Shown: in pieces, positions 39,649 to 50,923 of the stretch | How positions within the stretch are numbered: the first letter of the stretch is position 1 | How the letters are laid out: the number at the start of each line of letters is the position of its first letter | Source: Psychromonas sp. 14N.309.X.WAT.B.A12 | Lineage (GTDB): Bacteria; Pseudomonadota; Gammaproteobacteria; Enterobacterales; Psychromonadaceae | Length of the DNA stretch: 64,000 nt | Assembly (NCBI RefSeq): GCF_030397575.1 | Contig: NZ_JAPNXS010000007.1 | Coordinates: 124,001-188,000 of the forward strand | Direction of reading: 5' to 3' | Notes under the pieces: model-generated | The model's database searches: none | Seen by the model: only the letters and a program-made list of their open reading frames with translations | What the model was told of the DNA's origin: nothing | Position numbers and translations under genes: made by a program

Positions 39649-39975
39649 ATTACCTCTATTGACGGTGTACATTGGCTTAGGGAAAGCTAAATTCGTACAA
39701 CTTAATTAGATGGGACGCATATGTTACCGTATTTCTCAGCTTTTTTTCCAGAATTTTAACATTTAATTTACTTTTTAATATTCAGTCAATAATTTACGTT
39801 TTTTTATCAGCTATTATCACCAAAATACAACCGACACTTAGCTCTCCATAAGAGATAAGCAAACTCGCCGATAGACAAGTAAAGGGAATATTATTACCCT
39901 AATAGAAACGAGGCCTTAATCATTGTTTCTGAGCCTATACATTTAACAAACGTCCAAAAATTATAAAGGTAAATT
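39649..39975. other. Divergent intergenic region bolA/bpt
   Basis: 327 bases, strongly AT-rich, with no ORF worth calling. It must carry the divergent bolA and bpt promoters, but I could not settle on boxes. No repeats or RNA genes are visible. Confidence 0.5.
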
Positions 39976-40692
39976 GTGTCCCAAACTTCAGAACTAAAAG
40001 TTGGCATGACAGCTACTTTCCCCTGCTCGTACTTAGCAGATAAAGAAGAACAGTTAATTATGTTGCTAGATCCTGAAGAAAACGCTAAACAACATTATGC
40101 CTCTTTAATGACTATAGGCTTTAGGCGTAGCGGTGAACAAGTATACCGCCCCCATTGCCCTGCTTGTAATGGGTGTGAATCATTGCGTATTAACAGCCAA
40201 CAATTTAAGTTATCTAAAAGTCAAAAACGCTTAATCAATAAAAATAAACATTTCACAATAGCCATTTCCAATACCATCTCTGAATCCTACTATCCTTTAT
40301 ACGAAAGATACATTAATCAGGTTCACCCTGATGGAGTTATGTTCCCAGCCACACAAGCTCAATTTGACTCTTTTGTTGCCTGTACCTGGGGAGATATTTT
40401 ATTTATTGAAGTCTATGATGGGGAAAAACTTATTTCAGTGAGTGTGACCGATGTATTAACGAGTGGTCAATCGAGTGTATGGAGTGCTTTTTATTGCTTT
40501 TATGATCCCGACTACCATTATGCTTCATTAGGAAAATATGCCGTTTTACAGCAGTTAGATCTGGCTAAAAAACACAATATTGATTTTTTATACTTAGGCT
40601 ATTACATAAAAAACTGTCAAAAAATGAATTATAAAAATCAATTTAATCCGCACCAACGTTTCATAAACCAGCAGTGGAAGGACTTTGATTAG
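39976..40692 (+). CDS. bpt: Aspartate/glutamate leucyltransferase (N-end rule)
   Basis: 238 residues starting with GTG after AAAGGT. Bpt adds leucine to proteins with N-terminal Asp or Glu, marking them for ClpS/ClpAP. Conserved parts are CSYLADKEEQ, GFRRSGEQVYRPHCPAC, the Cys cluster CPACNGC, and YYIKNCQKMNYKNQF. It lies next to infA, with clpA and clpS across a shared terminator: a compact N-end-rule neighbourhood. Confidence 0.95.
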   Translation: MSQTSELKVGMTATFPCSYLADKEEQLIMLLDPEENAKQHYASLMTIGFRRSGEQVYRPHCPACNGCESLRINSQQFKLSKSQKRLINKNKHFTIAISNTISESYYPLYERYINQVHPDGVMFPATQAQFDSFVACTWGDILFIEVYDGEKLISVSVTDVLTSGQSSVWSAFYCFYDPDYHYASLGKYAVLQQLDLAKKHNIDFLYLGYYIKNCQKMNYKNQFNPHQRFINQQWKDFD

Positions 40693-40768
40693 CTTTTTAG
40701 TGTGAATTATGAACAACAATCCTTTACCACTCTCAATTATTCTGGCATTATGCGCCGATTGAAATTAG

Positions 40769-41020
<252 letters not shown>

Positions 41021-41058
41021 TTACTAGCCGGTAACAAATCAGGCTTTCATTAGCCATA

Positions 41059-41085
41059 AAAAAACCAGCTTAACGCTGGTTTTTT
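41059..41085. terminator. Bidirectional terminator infA/clpA
   Basis: Arms 41059-41069 and 41075-41085 (AAAAAACCAGC/GCTGGTTTTTT) are perfectly paired with a U-run in both directions, between convergent infA and clpA. Confidence 0.92.
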
Positions 41086-41171
41086 ATCTTTGTAAAAAGA
41101 TGATCATTATATTAAATAACTAATCTCAATTTCACATAGGAAAAATGATCAGTTAATTAGTGTGGCTGGTA

Positions 41172-43427
41172 TTAATTACTCATCTCTAGTTTTTTCTCGT
41201 AATTAAACTCAATACCATCGCCGTCACTATTTAGTATCACGCGAACACTACCACCGTCCTGTAAACTACCAAATAAGATCTCGTTTGCTAATGGCTTTTT
41301 CAGTTTCTCTTGAATTAATCGTCCCATTGGTCGAGCGCCCATTGCTTTATCATAGCCATGCTCAGCTAACCAGTTTCTAGCATCGCTACCCACTTCAAGT
41401 GACACTTGTTTTTTATCCAATTGTACTTGTAACTGGACAATAAACTTATCAACAACTTGACTAATAACGTTAAGATCCAAGTGATTGAACCAAATAATAT
41501 TATCAAGGCGGTTTCTAAACTCAGGAGAGAAAATCTTATTGATCTCATCCATCGCTTTAGCGCCCTCTTTTTGCTCTTTGAAACCAATGCTTTGTTTCAC
41601 TGTTTCTTGAACACCAGCATTCGTTGTCATCACCAAAATAACATTTCTAAAGTCAACTTTACGACCATTGCTATCGGTTAACGTACCGTGGTCCATAACT
41701 TGTAACAAGATGTTATAGACATCACTATGTGCTTTTTCTATTTCATCCAATAACACCACAGAGTAAGGATGTTTCACAACCGCATCGGTTAATAGCCCTG
41801 CTTGCTCATAACCTACATAACCAGGTGGAGCACCAATTAAACGTGATACCGTATGTTTTTCCATGTATTCAGACATATCAAAACGTAATAGCTCAATACC
41901 TAGTGCTTTGGCTAGTTGTTGTGTTACTTCTGTTTTACCTACCCCTGTTGGACCGGCAAAGAGGAATGATCCAATCGGTTTCAACTCGTCGGATAAGCCA
42001 GAGCGATTTAAATGAATTGCATCGGTTAATGCTTCAATCGCGCTATCTTGTCCAAACACCGTCATCTTCAGACGTTGATGTAGCTTAGCTAGTGCATCTT
42101 TGTCTGAGCTAGAAACTGATTTTTGTGGGATACGGGCAATTTTAGCAATGATGTTTTCAATTTCAGTCACACCAATGGTTTTCTTACGTTTGCTAACTGG
42201 CAACAAACGCATTTGCGAACCTGCTTCGTCAATAACATCGATCGCTTTATCCGGTAAGTGTCGATCATTGATATATTTAGCACTCAACTCTGCCGCAGCA
42301 ATCAAAGCTTTGTTGGTATAACGAATATTATGATGTTCTTCATAACGAGTGCGTAACCCTAATAGAATTTGCCCCGTTTCTTTAATAGACGGCTCAAGTA
42401 CATCAATTTTTTGGAAACGGCGCGCTAAGGCATGTTCTTTTTCAAATATTTGTCCAAACTCTTTATAAGTTGTAGAGCCAATACAACGTAATTTGCCGCT
42501 ACTCAACAAAGGTTTTAATAGGTTAGCAGCATCAAGTTGTCCCCCCGTTGCAGCACCCGCACCTATGATGGTGTGAATTTCATCGATAAATAGAATCGCA
42601 TTGTCCTGTGACTGCAATTTATTTAATACATCTTTAAAGCGTTGCTCAAACTCTCCACGGTATTTTGTACCAGCAAGCAATGCTCCCATATCCAATGAAT
42701 AGATAATATGGTCTTCAATAACGTCGGGCACATTATTATGTACTATTTGATACGCTAAGCCTTCGGCAATAGCCGTTTTACCAACACCAGACTCCCCCAC
42801 TAACAGCGGATTATTTTTACGACGGCGACAAAGAATTTGAACACAACGTTCCACCTCTTTTTCACGCCCAATTAGAGGGTCAATGCTCCCTGCAACAACC
42901 TGTTCATTAAGGTTGACAGTGAAAGGCATTTCATTGCTTTCCTCTTCAGTCATTTCAGCTTGTTCAGGCTCATGGAAAGTAATGCTATCTGGATGCTTTT
43001 CAGTACCATGGGATAAATAATTAACAACATCTAAGCGAGATAAGTTAGATTTTTTAAGTAGGAAAGTAGCCTGTGACTCTTGTTCACTAAAAATAGCCAC
43101 CAGCACATTAGATGCACTAACTTCTGATTTACCTGAAGATTGAACATGGAAAATAGCGCGTTGTAAAACTCGCTCAAAGGCAATAGTAGGCTGAACTTCT
43201 AGTTTCTCTGTTTTTACTTCAGACAGGCTAGGGTTAGTCTCTAAAAAGTTAGTTAATTCAATGTGTAAAGAGACGATATCGACAGAGCAAGCCTGTAGAA
43301 TTTTCTTTACTTCTTCATTTTCTAATAAGGCTAATAATAGATGCTCTAATGTCATGAACTCATGATATTTTTCATAAGCAATTCGGAAAGCTAAATCAAG
43401 GCTATGTTCTAAAGGTTTATCTAGCAT
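41172..43427 (-). CDS. clpA: ClpA, ATPase of the ClpAP protease
   Basis: 751 residues. It has an N-domain repeat pair (1-145), first AAA+ domain with GESGVGKT (about 212-219), and a second with GPTGVGKT (near 490) and VLLDEIEKAH. ClpA unfolds substrates for ClpP; the ClpP-binding IGF-type loop appears as SIGFKEQKEG. It is 44 bases after clpS, the usual pairing. Confidence 0.98.
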   Translation of the reverse strand: MLDKPLEHSLDLAFRIAYEKYHEFMTLEHLLLALLENEEVKKILQACSVDIVSLHIELTNFLETNPSLSEVKTEKLEVQPTIAFERVLQRAIFHVQSSGKSEVSASNVLVAIFSEQESQATFLLKKSNLSRLDVVNYLSHGTEKHPDSITFHEPEQAEMTEEESNEMPFTVNLNEQVVAGSIDPLIGREKEVERCVQILCRRRKNNPLLVGESGVGKTAIAEGLAYQIVHNNVPDVIEDHIIYSLDMGALLAGTKYRGEFEQRFKDVLNKLQSQDNAILFIDEIHTIIGAGAATGGQLDAANLLKPLLSSGKLRCIGSTTYKEFGQIFEKEHALARRFQKIDVLEPSIKETGQILLGLRTRYEEHHNIRYTNKALIAAAELSAKYINDRHLPDKAIDVIDEAGSQMRLLPVSKRKKTIGVTEIENIIAKIARIPQKSVSSSDKDALAKLHQRLKMTVFGQDSAIEALTDAIHLNRSGLSDELKPIGSFLFAGPTGVGKTEVTQQLAKALGIELLRFDMSEYMEKHTVSRLIGAPPGYVGYEQAGLLTDAVVKHPYSVVLLDEIEKAHSDVYNILLQVMDHGTLTDSNGRKVDFRNVILVMTTNAGVQETVKQSIGFKEQKEGAKAMDEINKIFSPEFRNRLDNIIWFNHLDLNVISQVVDKFIVQLQVQLDKKQVSLEVGSDARNWLAEHGYDKAMGARPMGRLIQEKLKKPLANEILFGSLQDGGSVRVILNSDGDGIEFNYEKKLEMSN

Positions 43428-43471
43428 GGAGACTCCTTATGAGAGTGTAAATGAATAATCTCGTAAAATTG

Positions 43472-43798
43472 TTAACTCTCTTTTTCCATTGTACATTTTA
43501 GTGGGTGTTGATTGTCTTTAGCATATTGAACAACTTGCATCACTTTTGTCTCAGCAATTTCAGCTGTAAAGGTCCCACAAATACCAATCCCTTTATAGTG
43601 AACGTTCAACATCACTTCTGTGGCTGCTTCATGATCTAATCGAAAAAAACGTTGTAACACATCAATAACGAAGTCCATTGGCGAATAATCATCATTATGT
43701 AATAACACATTATACATAGACGGCGGCACTAACTTTGTTTGTTCAGACTCAATTGTTGCCGATTCATTGCCAGTTTTTGGAGAATTTTTATCACTCAT
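43472..43798 (-). CDS. clpS: ClpS adaptor
   Basis: 108 residues. ClpS recognises N-terminal Leu, Phe, Tyr and Trp and hands those proteins to ClpAP. The conserved core [20 protein letters not shown] and the [15 protein letters not shown] block are intact. The N-terminal extension is flexible and polar. Its presence with bpt and clpA makes the N-end-rule pathway complete apart from clpP. Confidence 0.97.
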   Translation of the reverse strand: MSDKNSPKTGNESATIESEQTKLVPPSMYNVLLHNDDYSPMDFVIDVLQRFFRLDHEAATEVMLNVHYKGIGICGTFTAEIAETKVMQVVQYAKDNQHPLKCTMEKES

Positions 43799-44142
43799 TT
43801 TTTAGTCTAGTCTTCATTATTAAGGTTGTTGAAATAATTAGTCTTTTTATTCAAATAACGTTATGAGCTTCTCAATATTAATCATATAGGAAGACATAAA
43901 GCTAGTCATTTATATGTCACACTAACCATATTAAATATACGCAGTACATAATAACTAGGGAAGAAAAATATTTTCCTACTATGTAATCTGCTGATATAAG
44001 AAGCAGTTATCACCTCTTATTATACTAACAAACCTTAGAGTAAAGCTTAATCCTGTAGAGTGCAAACAGCAGTGCCTAAAACACTAATATATTACTTTTA
44101 CTCTATACGACTGTGATAACTAGATTGATCAACTGTACGTAT
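43799..44142. other. Intergenic region upstream of clpS
   Basis: About 340 AT-rich bases between the start of clpS and the end of cheV, both on the minus strand. No ORF, tRNA or strong hairpin is seen, only a short imperfect palindrome around GGAAGAAAAATATTTTCC near 43960. It should hold the clpS promoter. Confidence 0.45.
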
Positions 44143-45096
44143 TTATGATTCGATTTTTGCTTTCAAACGGCTTTGTACGACTTCAACTAAACGGTCAGGC
44201 TGGAATTTAGATAAAAATTCATTACACCCTACTTTTTCTACCATGGCTTTATTAAAGTCACCACTCAAAGAAGTATTAAGCACTACAAACATATCTGACA
44301 TACGAGGGTCATTACGAATCTCTGAGGTGAGTTTATAACCATCCATCATAGGCATTTCAGCATCGGTGATCACCATTAGGATCTCATCTTCGATACACTT
44401 CCCTTGGTCTAACCACCCCTTTAATAGATTTAATGCTTCAAGGCCATTCTTGGCAGGGATAATCTCAACACCAAGTTGCTCTAGTGTATTCGCAACTTGT
44501 TTACGTGCCGTATATGAATCGTCGACATGTAAGATACGTTGTCCAACAAATTCTGGCAAAATATCCGGGTCTACAATACCTTCAGAAATATCAACCTTAT
44601 AATTGAGGATCTCTGCAAGCACCTTTTCGACATCAATAATTTCAATTAACCCAGTTAAATCGGATCTTGTTTCTTCTTTAAGTTTGGTAATAGCCGTTAA
44701 GTAATGGTATCGACCAACCGTTGAAGGAGGCTCCATTATTTCGCCCCAAGTCATGTTAACAATATGCTCAACCTTACCTACTAAAAACCCCTGAATGGTT
44801 CGGTTGTATTCAGTAATAATAAGATTAGATTCGCTATCAGGCACTAAAGGCTGCAAACCAATGGCTGCTTTTAAATTAATCACAGGAATGGACTCACCAC
44901 GGATAGCAACAACACCATCAATATGCGGGTGAGAATTGGGTAGTTTATTGAAGCGAGGCAACTTAACGACCTCTTTTACCTTAAACACATTCAGTGCAAA
45001 AAGCTGTCGCCCAGACAAATGAAACAGTAATAACTCTAAACGGTTTTCACCCACTAGATTGGTGCGCTTATCGATATTTTCCAATAAGTTAGTCAT
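44143..45096 (-). CDS. cheV: Chemotaxis protein CheV
   Basis: 317 residues from ATG 45096 (MTNLLENIDKRTNLVG), preceded by AGGGAT; the TTG at 45117 is an over-extension. A CheW-like coupling domain (about 10-170) is joined to a receiver domain (about 190-315) with the phosphorylated Asp in VITDAEMPMMDGYK. CheV links chemoreceptors to CheA and can be tuned by phosphorylation. Confidence 0.95.
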   Translation of the reverse strand: MTNLLENIDKRTNLVGENRLELLLFHLSGRQLFALNVFKVKEVVKLPRFNKLPNSHPHIDGVVAIRGESIPVINLKAAIGLQPLVPDSESNLIITEYNRTIQGFLVGKVEHIVNMTWGEIMEPPSTVGRYHYLTAITKLKEETRSDLTGLIEIIDVEKVLAEILNYKVDISEGIVDPDILPEFVGQRILHVDDSYTARKQVANTLEQLGVEIIPAKNGLEALNLLKGWLDQGKCIEDEILMVITDAEMPMMDGYKLTSEIRNDPRMSDMFVVLNTSLSGDFNKAMVEKVGCNEFLSKFQPDRLVEVVQSRLKAKIES

Positions 45097-45267
45097 ATTT
45101 ATATCCCTATAAAACAAGTCGTGTATTTAATCATTATCACGTTTAATATAATCACTAAAATACTGAGATAATAAACGGTCTACTTATACCAATTACAATA
45201 ATTATAGCGGCGATGGATCAAAGTGGCTGCTATTCAGCACCTTATCATGTCAACACAGCTGTTTATA

Positions 45268-45843
45268 TTATATGTTGCCCTTTGATAACCCACTTAACAA
45301 AGTAGATAATCGCTGAATTTTTATGTTCGATAACTGCCTGTAATCAAAGTAAGGACAAACGATCACTCGTTGACTTACATTGATTGCAAACTCTTCATCT
45401 AGCCACAATAACGGGTCTTTTAATTGCTCTGTTTTTATTAACTGCTTTGCATAAGTTCTACCACAGATAATATGTACAGTTTGAGATCTTCTTTTACCAT
45501 CATAGTCATTATCAATCACTAAACTTGATGCATTAAATAGTAACGCTGTTTGGCTCCCTTCCTGCAATAAATATTGATCTCGATAAGATTGCCAAGTTGG
45601 TGCAGATAAAGAAAACTTAAAGTGCTCTGGGTTTAAGGCATAAAGTAATTTGGCGTAAACATTAAACACCTTCCTCCAACCATTTCCACATACTTTACCA
45701 ATGCTATCAACATCAGTGGATTGCAAAGGAGTCACTCTACTTAACGCTTGCCATTGCGGCATATTCGGTTGATTTTGAATATACACAGCAAAAGTAAAGT
45801 CAGCATCTCCTAGACCAATACAAACCTGTTTTTTATCTACCAC
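45268..45843 (-). CDS. Conserved-looking protein of unknown function
   Basis: 191 residues, soluble, no signal peptide or membrane helix. Distinct stretches are [33 protein letters not shown], and [14 protein letters not shown] near the end. I do not recognise a characterised domain. It lies between cheV and a divergent chemoreceptor but nothing in it points to signalling. Confidence 0.7.
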   Translation of the reverse strand: MVDKKQVCIGLGDADFTFAVYIQNQPNMPQWQALSRVTPLQSTDVDSIGKVCGNGWRKVFNVYAKLLYALNPEHFKFSLSAPTWQSYRDQYLLQEGSQTALLFNASSLVIDNDYDGKRRSQTVHIICGRTYAKQLIKTEQLKDPLLWLDEEFAINVSQRVIVCPYFDYRQLSNIKIQRLSTLLSGLSKGNI

Positions 45844-46028
45844 TCCACTATCACCCTATTAAACCAAAAAACCACGCAAAAAACACCTCATTAGAGATAG
45901 AAAAGAGACTTATAACAATGTTACTATCCCGCGCATTCTTTATCTACCTTACTAAGGTAGATACTAGTATTGATAACTTATTTTTATTAATACCAATTTT
46001 AATCTTCAACCCACTCAAGAGCCATTAC

Positions 46029-47933
46029 ATGTATCTTAACTTCAAAGGTCGAATCGTTTCTGCTGCGATTATAATGTTAACCGTTGCAACAGCCACACTC
46101 TCTTTTATCTCCTACACTCAACAATCAAACATCACCATAGACAATGTTGATCGTTACTCTATGCTAAACCTATCCAGTAACGGTGATAAAATTCATGAGT
46201 TTATCGATAGAATTAATAGAAGCATCAGTACCTCTGCAGAACTTTTTTCAACAAGAAGTGATGATATTAATACCATTACTAGTCTAATGTTATTACAACG
46301 TTCCACAGAAGCCTCTGCCATCGTAGTGGGATATGAAGATGGCTTAGCTTTTAACAGTAATAAAGGAAAATATGCGGCCAGTTATGACCCTCGCACTCGT
46401 GGCTGGTATCAACAAGCAAAACGTAAAGGCACGACGATTATCACAGATATTTATACAGGCAGTAGTACAGGCCGTTTAATGGTCAGTATTGCAGCACCTT
46501 TTTACAGTAACAATGTGATGCAAGGTGTATTACTGGCTGACGTTGAGCTGAACGGATTACAGCTAATGGTTGATAACACCGTATTTTCAGACGCGACAGC
46601 AACACTTTATACTGATAAAGGATTAGTATTAGCTTCTTCTAATCGCACTTTAATCTCAGGTAAAAGTCGCATTGCAGATACTAAAGCCTTATTACCTTTT
46701 AAAAATCAGTTATTGAATGAACAACAAGGGTCTTTCTCATACCGTGGTAATGGCCAAAATAACGTTAATTACTTTGAATCAATTAAGATTGATGACAATA
46801 CCCATTGGCACCTATTAATCACATTGGATGAATCAGTGGTTTACCAAGTTGTAGATCAGTCTTTAAAAACCAGCTTACTTAGCACTATTGCCTTAATTCT
46901 GATTGGTTCATTGGTCATATACTTATTACTGAGTTACACCTACAGACCTATGATTGCACTAAAGAATACCGTACAAGCACTCTCAAGTGGCCACGGTGAT
47001 TTAACTAAACGTTTACCTGTGACGAGCCAGGACGACCTAGGGCAAATATCAGCAAACATTAATACCTTTATTGATAACCTCCAACATATGATGCTAGATA
47101 TCGCTAAAGCATCTTCTCGTATTGACTCGAGCATCCATGGTTTACAAACATTAACCGAAGAGAACAAACAGACCTTTAATCAACATAAAATTGAAACAGA
47201 GCAAGCCGTTACAGCCTTGGAAGAGATGAATGCCACTTCCCAAGATGTCGCTAAAAATACATCAGGTGCCGTTGAATTTACCAGTAAAACCAATACCCAA
47301 ACAGAACAGTCGAAAGTAGTAGTTCGTAACGCAACACAAACAGTAACAGAACTCGTTAAAAGTGTTGATGATGTATCTAAAAACATCTCTGAAATGGGAT
47401 TACAAATATCTGAAATCTCAAAAGTATTAGGGATTATTGGTGAAATAGCCGACCAAACTAATCTGCTTGCCTTGAATGCGGCGATTGAAGCAGCTAGAGC
47501 AGGCGAGCATGGTCGAGGGTTTGCGGTCGTTGCCGATGAAGTACGTGCGTTGGCTTCAAGAACACAACAAAGTACTACGGAAATTCAACACACCATTAAC
47601 CGACTCACCACCAGCGGTAACACAGTGACGCAGACCATGAAAGCAACACGAACCAGTTGTGAAGAAACCTCATTACAGATCAACTTAGTGGTTACAGATC
47701 TAGATGATATTAGCTTGTCCGTTGAAGAGTTAAACGCGATTAATGTGCAAATAGCTACAGCAGCAGAAGAGCAAAGCGCCGTATCCCATGAGATAAATAA
47801 GAATATGGCAAAAATTAGCGAGATGGTAGAGCGTATTGCAACCAGTGGTGACGATGTAAATCACGAAGCCATCAACCTCGCCGATGCAAATTTGCATCTT
47901 GCTGATATAGTTAAGAAATTCAAACTACAGTAA
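46029..47933 (+). CDS. Methyl-accepting chemotaxis protein (dCache sensor)
   Basis: 634 residues from ATG 46029 ([15 protein letters not shown]), with AAGAG upstream; the open frame runs to 45918 but the extension lacks a proper ribosome binding site and precedes the first helix. Membrane helices at about 10-28 and 280-302 flank a periplasmic dCache-like sensor ([15 protein letters not shown]). A HAMP domain and the invariant signalling tip ([38 protein letters not shown]) follow. The ligand is unknown. Confidence 0.92.
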   Translation: MYLNFKGRIVSAAIIMLTVATATLSFISYTQQSNITIDNVDRYSMLNLSSNGDKIHEFIDRINRSISTSAELFSTRSDDINTITSLMLLQRSTEASAIVVGYEDGLAFNSNKGKYAASYDPRTRGWYQQAKRKGTTIITDIYTGSSTGRLMVSIAAPFYSNNVMQGVLLADVELNGLQLMVDNTVFSDATATLYTDKGLVLASSNRTLISGKSRIADTKALLPFKNQLLNEQQGSFSYRGNGQNNVNYFESIKIDDNTHWHLLITLDESVVYQVVDQSLKTSLLSTIALILIGSLVIYLLLSYTYRPMIALKNTVQALSSGHGDLTKRLPVTSQDDLGQISANINTFIDNLQHMMLDIAKASSRIDSSIHGLQTLTEENKQTFNQHKIETEQAVTALEEMNATSQDVAKNTSGAVEFTSKTNTQTEQSKVVVRNATQTVTELVKSVDDVSKNISEMGLQISEISKVLGIIGEIADQTNLLALNAAIEAARAGEHGRGFAVVADEVRALASRTQQSTTEIQHTINRLTTSGNTVTQTMKATRTSCEETSLQINLVVTDLDDISLSVEELNAINVQIATAAEEQSAVSHEINKNMAKISEMVERIATSGDDVNHEAINLADANLHLADIVKKFKLQ

Positions 47934-47959
47934 TTAACCATTTAGCCAGATTAAATGAA

Positions 47960-47986
47960 AAAGAAGAGCTTATTAAGCTCTTCTTT
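47960..47986. terminator. Bidirectional terminator MCP/nrdG
   Basis: Perfect 12-bp arms at 47960-47971 and 47975-47986 around a 3-base loop; TTTTGTTTTTG follows on the plus strand. It separates convergent genes. Confidence 0.88.
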
Positions 47987-48006
47987 TGTTTTTGCTGCTG
48001 AATGAC

Positions 48007-48468
48007 TTATAAATAATGAATAACTTGGTTCGAACTGCCGCGCCAAGCCAATGAAGGATCAGCAAGATCTTTTTCAAACTTACCATCGATCAATACATCC
48101 ACCAGCTCAATAACTTGTTTCTGTTTAACATTAAGTTCCGCTAACAAATATCCAGTCCACATCCAAATATCCTTACCTTCACATTCACGTTTGACCCGTT
48201 TTAAAAGTGCTAAAACTTGATCAACGTTCGCAGGGTGTAAGGGGTCTCCCCCAGACAAGGTAAGCCCCTGCTTTACAATACGTTGATCATTTAAATCATC
48301 AATAATCTGCTGTTCAAGCTGCTCGGTAAATAACTGCCCCGCAGTTAAAGACCAAGTTGATTGGTTATAACAGCCTTTACACTGATGTACACAACCAGAA
48401 ACAAATAAGGTACAACGAGTACCTTCGCCATTAACCACGTCGACTGGGTAATATTTAGAATAATGCAT
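48007..48468 (-). CDS. nrdG: Anaerobic ribonucleotide reductase activase
   Basis: 153 residues. A radical-SAM enzyme that makes the glycyl radical on NrdD. The [4Fe-4S] motif CVHQCKGC (CxxxCxxC) is at about 26-33, and TLSGGDPLHP is the SAM-binding stretch. It follows nrdD by 30 bases. Confidence 0.97.
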   Translation of the reverse strand: MHYSKYYPVDVVNGEGTRCTLFVSGCVHQCKGCYNQSTWSLTAGQLFTEQLEQQIIDDLNDQRIVKQGLTLSGGDPLHPANVDQVLALLKRVKRECEGKDIWMWTGYLLAELNVKQKQVIELVDVLIDGKFEKDLADPSLAWRGSSNQVIHYL

Positions 48469-48498
48469 AACTGATGCCTCAGTGGTAATTATAAATTG

Positions 48499-50643
48499 TT
48501 ATAAATGCTTCACTCTGCGCTTTACCTCTTCTTGTTTTCCTTGATTAAAAGGTCTGGCATCTGGACTACCTAAATACCCACAAACACGGCGTGTCACAGC
48601 GACTTTTTCAGGATCGGAATTACCACAACTCGGGCACACAAAACCTTTACTGGTACAATCAAACTCGCCTGTGAAACCACACTCATAACACTCATCAATA
48701 GGCGTGTTTGTCCCATAATAGGGAACCCTGTTGTAGCTATAGTCCCAAACATTTTCTAAGGCTTTTAAGTTATGTTGCATATTCGGGTATTCGCCATAAC
48801 AGATAAAACCACCGTTACTAATGGCAGGGTAAACCATTTCAAAATCAATTTTATCGTAAGGGTTTACCGACTTTTCAACATCTAAATGAAATGAATTAGT
48901 GTAATAACCTTTGTCTGTTACACCGCTAATCACACCAAACTCCTTTGTATCTAATCGACAAAAACGATCACATAAATTTTCAGAAGGAGTGGAATATAAA
49001 CTAAAGGCATAACCAGATTGCGTAGACCAGTCTTGCACAGCTTGTTTTAATACCTGGAGTATTTGTTGAGACTTTTGTTGCTTAACTTCATTATCAAAAA
49101 TATGCTGATCATGACCAAATAAAGCATTTACCGTTTCATGCAAGCCAATATAGCCCAGAGAGATTGAAGCACGGCCATGCTTAAATACATCAGCCACACA
49201 ATCATCTGCTTTTAATCTGACCCCACAAGCGCCTTCCATATATAAAATAGGTGCCACACTTGCTTTAACGTCACTCAATCGCTCAATACGGGTATCTAAG
49301 GCTTTTTTAAGTAAATGTAGCCGTTCAGCTAATAATTCATCAAACACCTTTTGCTCACCCTTTGCTTGCAAGGCGATTCGAGGTAAGTTAATACTTACAA
49401 CCCCTAAATTACCTCTGCCATCATGAATCAATTCTGAATCTATTTCGCCATCATCAGTAACAGAAGTCTGTTGATAACGGTCGAGAAAGCTTCGACACCC
49501 CATTGGGGTTTTAAAGGAGCCAGTCACCTCAACCACTTTGTCATAATTTAAAATATCAGGATACATTCGCTTTGATGCACAACGTAAAGCCAATTGCTTA
49601 ATATCGTAGTTTTGGTCATCTTCTTTTAAATTGATGCCGTCTTTAATAGCAAATACCAACTTCGGAAATATAGCCGTTTTTCTATTTTTCCCTAATCCAG
49701 CAATACGGTTTTTTAAAATAGCGCGTTGAATCAAACGCGACTGCCAATCAACTCCTAAACCAAAACCAAAAGTGACAAAAGGAGTCTGCCCATTAGCGGT
49801 ATGTAGAGTATTCACTTCGTATTCTAATGATTGAAATGCGTTGTAACATTCAATTTCTGTTTGTTGTGTTGCATAGGCGTGAGCATCTTCGATCCCCCAC
49901 TGTTTCGCAGTCAATAAATGCTTTTCAAAGCTTTTTGTCACATAGGGCGCCAAAATAGTATCGATAGCATTAATCGTGGTTCCACCATAAATATGACTGG
50001 CCACCTGTGCAATGATTTGAGCGGTCACTGCGGTTGCCGTTGAAATTGACTTGGGCTCTTCAATTTCCGCATTTCCCATTTTAAAGCCCTGGGTAAACAT
50101 CCCCTTAATATCGATCAACATGCAATTAAACATCGGAAAAAATGGTGCATAATCTAAGTCATGATAATGAATTTCACCACGATCATGCGCTTGCACTACC
50201 TCTCGTGGCAACATATAAGATTTAGCATAATGCTTAGCAATAATGCCGGCTAATAAATCACGTTGAGTGGGGATGACTTTGCCGTCCTTATTAGCATTTT
50301 CATTCAACAAAGAGGCATTACTCTGTTCAATTAACCCGTTTATTTCATGGTTTAACTGACTTTTTCGTTCACGTGCAATATCTCTATCATGGCGATATTC
50401 AATATAAATCCGCGCCAATTCAATATGACCATTTTTCATTAAACTGGCTTCAACTGCATCTTGAATATGGTGAATGTCTACTTCTTCCAACATTGACAAG
50501 GACTTACTTACTTCCTTTACAATAAGATCAGGTTGTATTTTATTATCTTTAATTACCAATGCAGCTTTACTTATCGCCGCTTTAATACGCGATCCGTCAA
50601 AGGGAACTTGGCTACCATCTCGCTTGATCACAACAGGTTTCAT
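48499..50643 (-). CDS. nrdD: Anaerobic ribonucleoside-triphosphate reductase
   Basis: 714 residues from ATG 50643 (MKPVVIKRDGSQVPFDG); the four-codon extension covers the GGAG ribosome binding site. An N-terminal ATP-cone (about 1-95) is followed by the barrel. The C-terminal zinc site has CYECG and CPSCG, and the glycyl radical loop is RRVCGYLGSPD. It makes dNTPs without oxygen. A perfect FNR-type site lies about 65 bases upstream. Confidence 0.98.
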   Translation of the reverse strand: MKPVVIKRDGSQVPFDGSRIKAAISKAALVIKDNKIQPDLIVKEVSKSLSMLEEVDIHHIQDAVEASLMKNGHIELARIYIEYRHDRDIARERKSQLNHEINGLIEQSNASLLNENANKDGKVIPTQRDLLAGIIAKHYAKSYMLPREVVQAHDRGEIHYHDLDYAPFFPMFNCMLIDIKGMFTQGFKMGNAEIEEPKSISTATAVTAQIIAQVASHIYGGTTINAIDTILAPYVTKSFEKHLLTAKQWGIEDAHAYATQQTEIECYNAFQSLEYEVNTLHTANGQTPFVTFGFGLGVDWQSRLIQRAILKNRIAGLGKNRKTAIFPKLVFAIKDGINLKEDDQNYDIKQLALRCASKRMYPDILNYDKVVEVTGSFKTPMGCRSFLDRYQQTSVTDDGEIDSELIHDGRGNLGVVSINLPRIALQAKGEQKVFDELLAERLHLLKKALDTRIERLSDVKASVAPILYMEGACGVRLKADDCVADVFKHGRASISLGYIGLHETVNALFGHDQHIFDNEVKQQKSQQILQVLKQAVQDWSTQSGYAFSLYSTPSENLCDRFCRLDTKEFGVISGVTDKGYYTNSFHLDVEKSVNPYDKIDFEMVYPAISNGGFICYGEYPNMQHNLKALENVWDYSYNRVPYYGTNTPIDECYECGFTGEFDCTSKGFVCPSCGNSDPEKVAVTRRVCGYLGSPDARPFNQGKQEEVKRRVKHL

Positions 50644-50705
50644 TAACCACTCCAAAACACAATATATAGTGATAAATTACTATACTTAACACCAGATATA
50701 GATTA

Positions 50706-50719
50706 TTGATGCAAATCAA
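50706..50719. promoter_or_regulatory. FNR-type binding site upstream of nrdD
   Basis: TTGATGCAAATCAA matches the FNR consensus TTGAT-N4-ATCAA exactly. It is 63 bases before the nrdD start, in the gap shared with the divergent rsx operon, and is placed to activate nrdDG anaerobically. Confidence 0.8.
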
Positions 50720-50923
50720 GTTTGTAAAAGGAGCATCGACAATAGTAAAAAAGTAGAAGATTAAGCAACAAAAAAACCTTTTGCTGACTTGAATCGTAAG
50801 ATAAATGAATAAATCACCAAAATTGACTTCATTTTCACACTGAAATAGGCTGATTTTGTTGTTACAATACCTCTCTTTTTTTATGCATAAAATAACCTAC
50901 GGTCAGTAGTGGAATTATTATTT

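Noticed and set aside
45918-46028. N-terminal extension of the chemoreceptor
   Set aside because: It lacks a suitable ribosome binding site, and the first membrane helix starts properly after ATG 46029.
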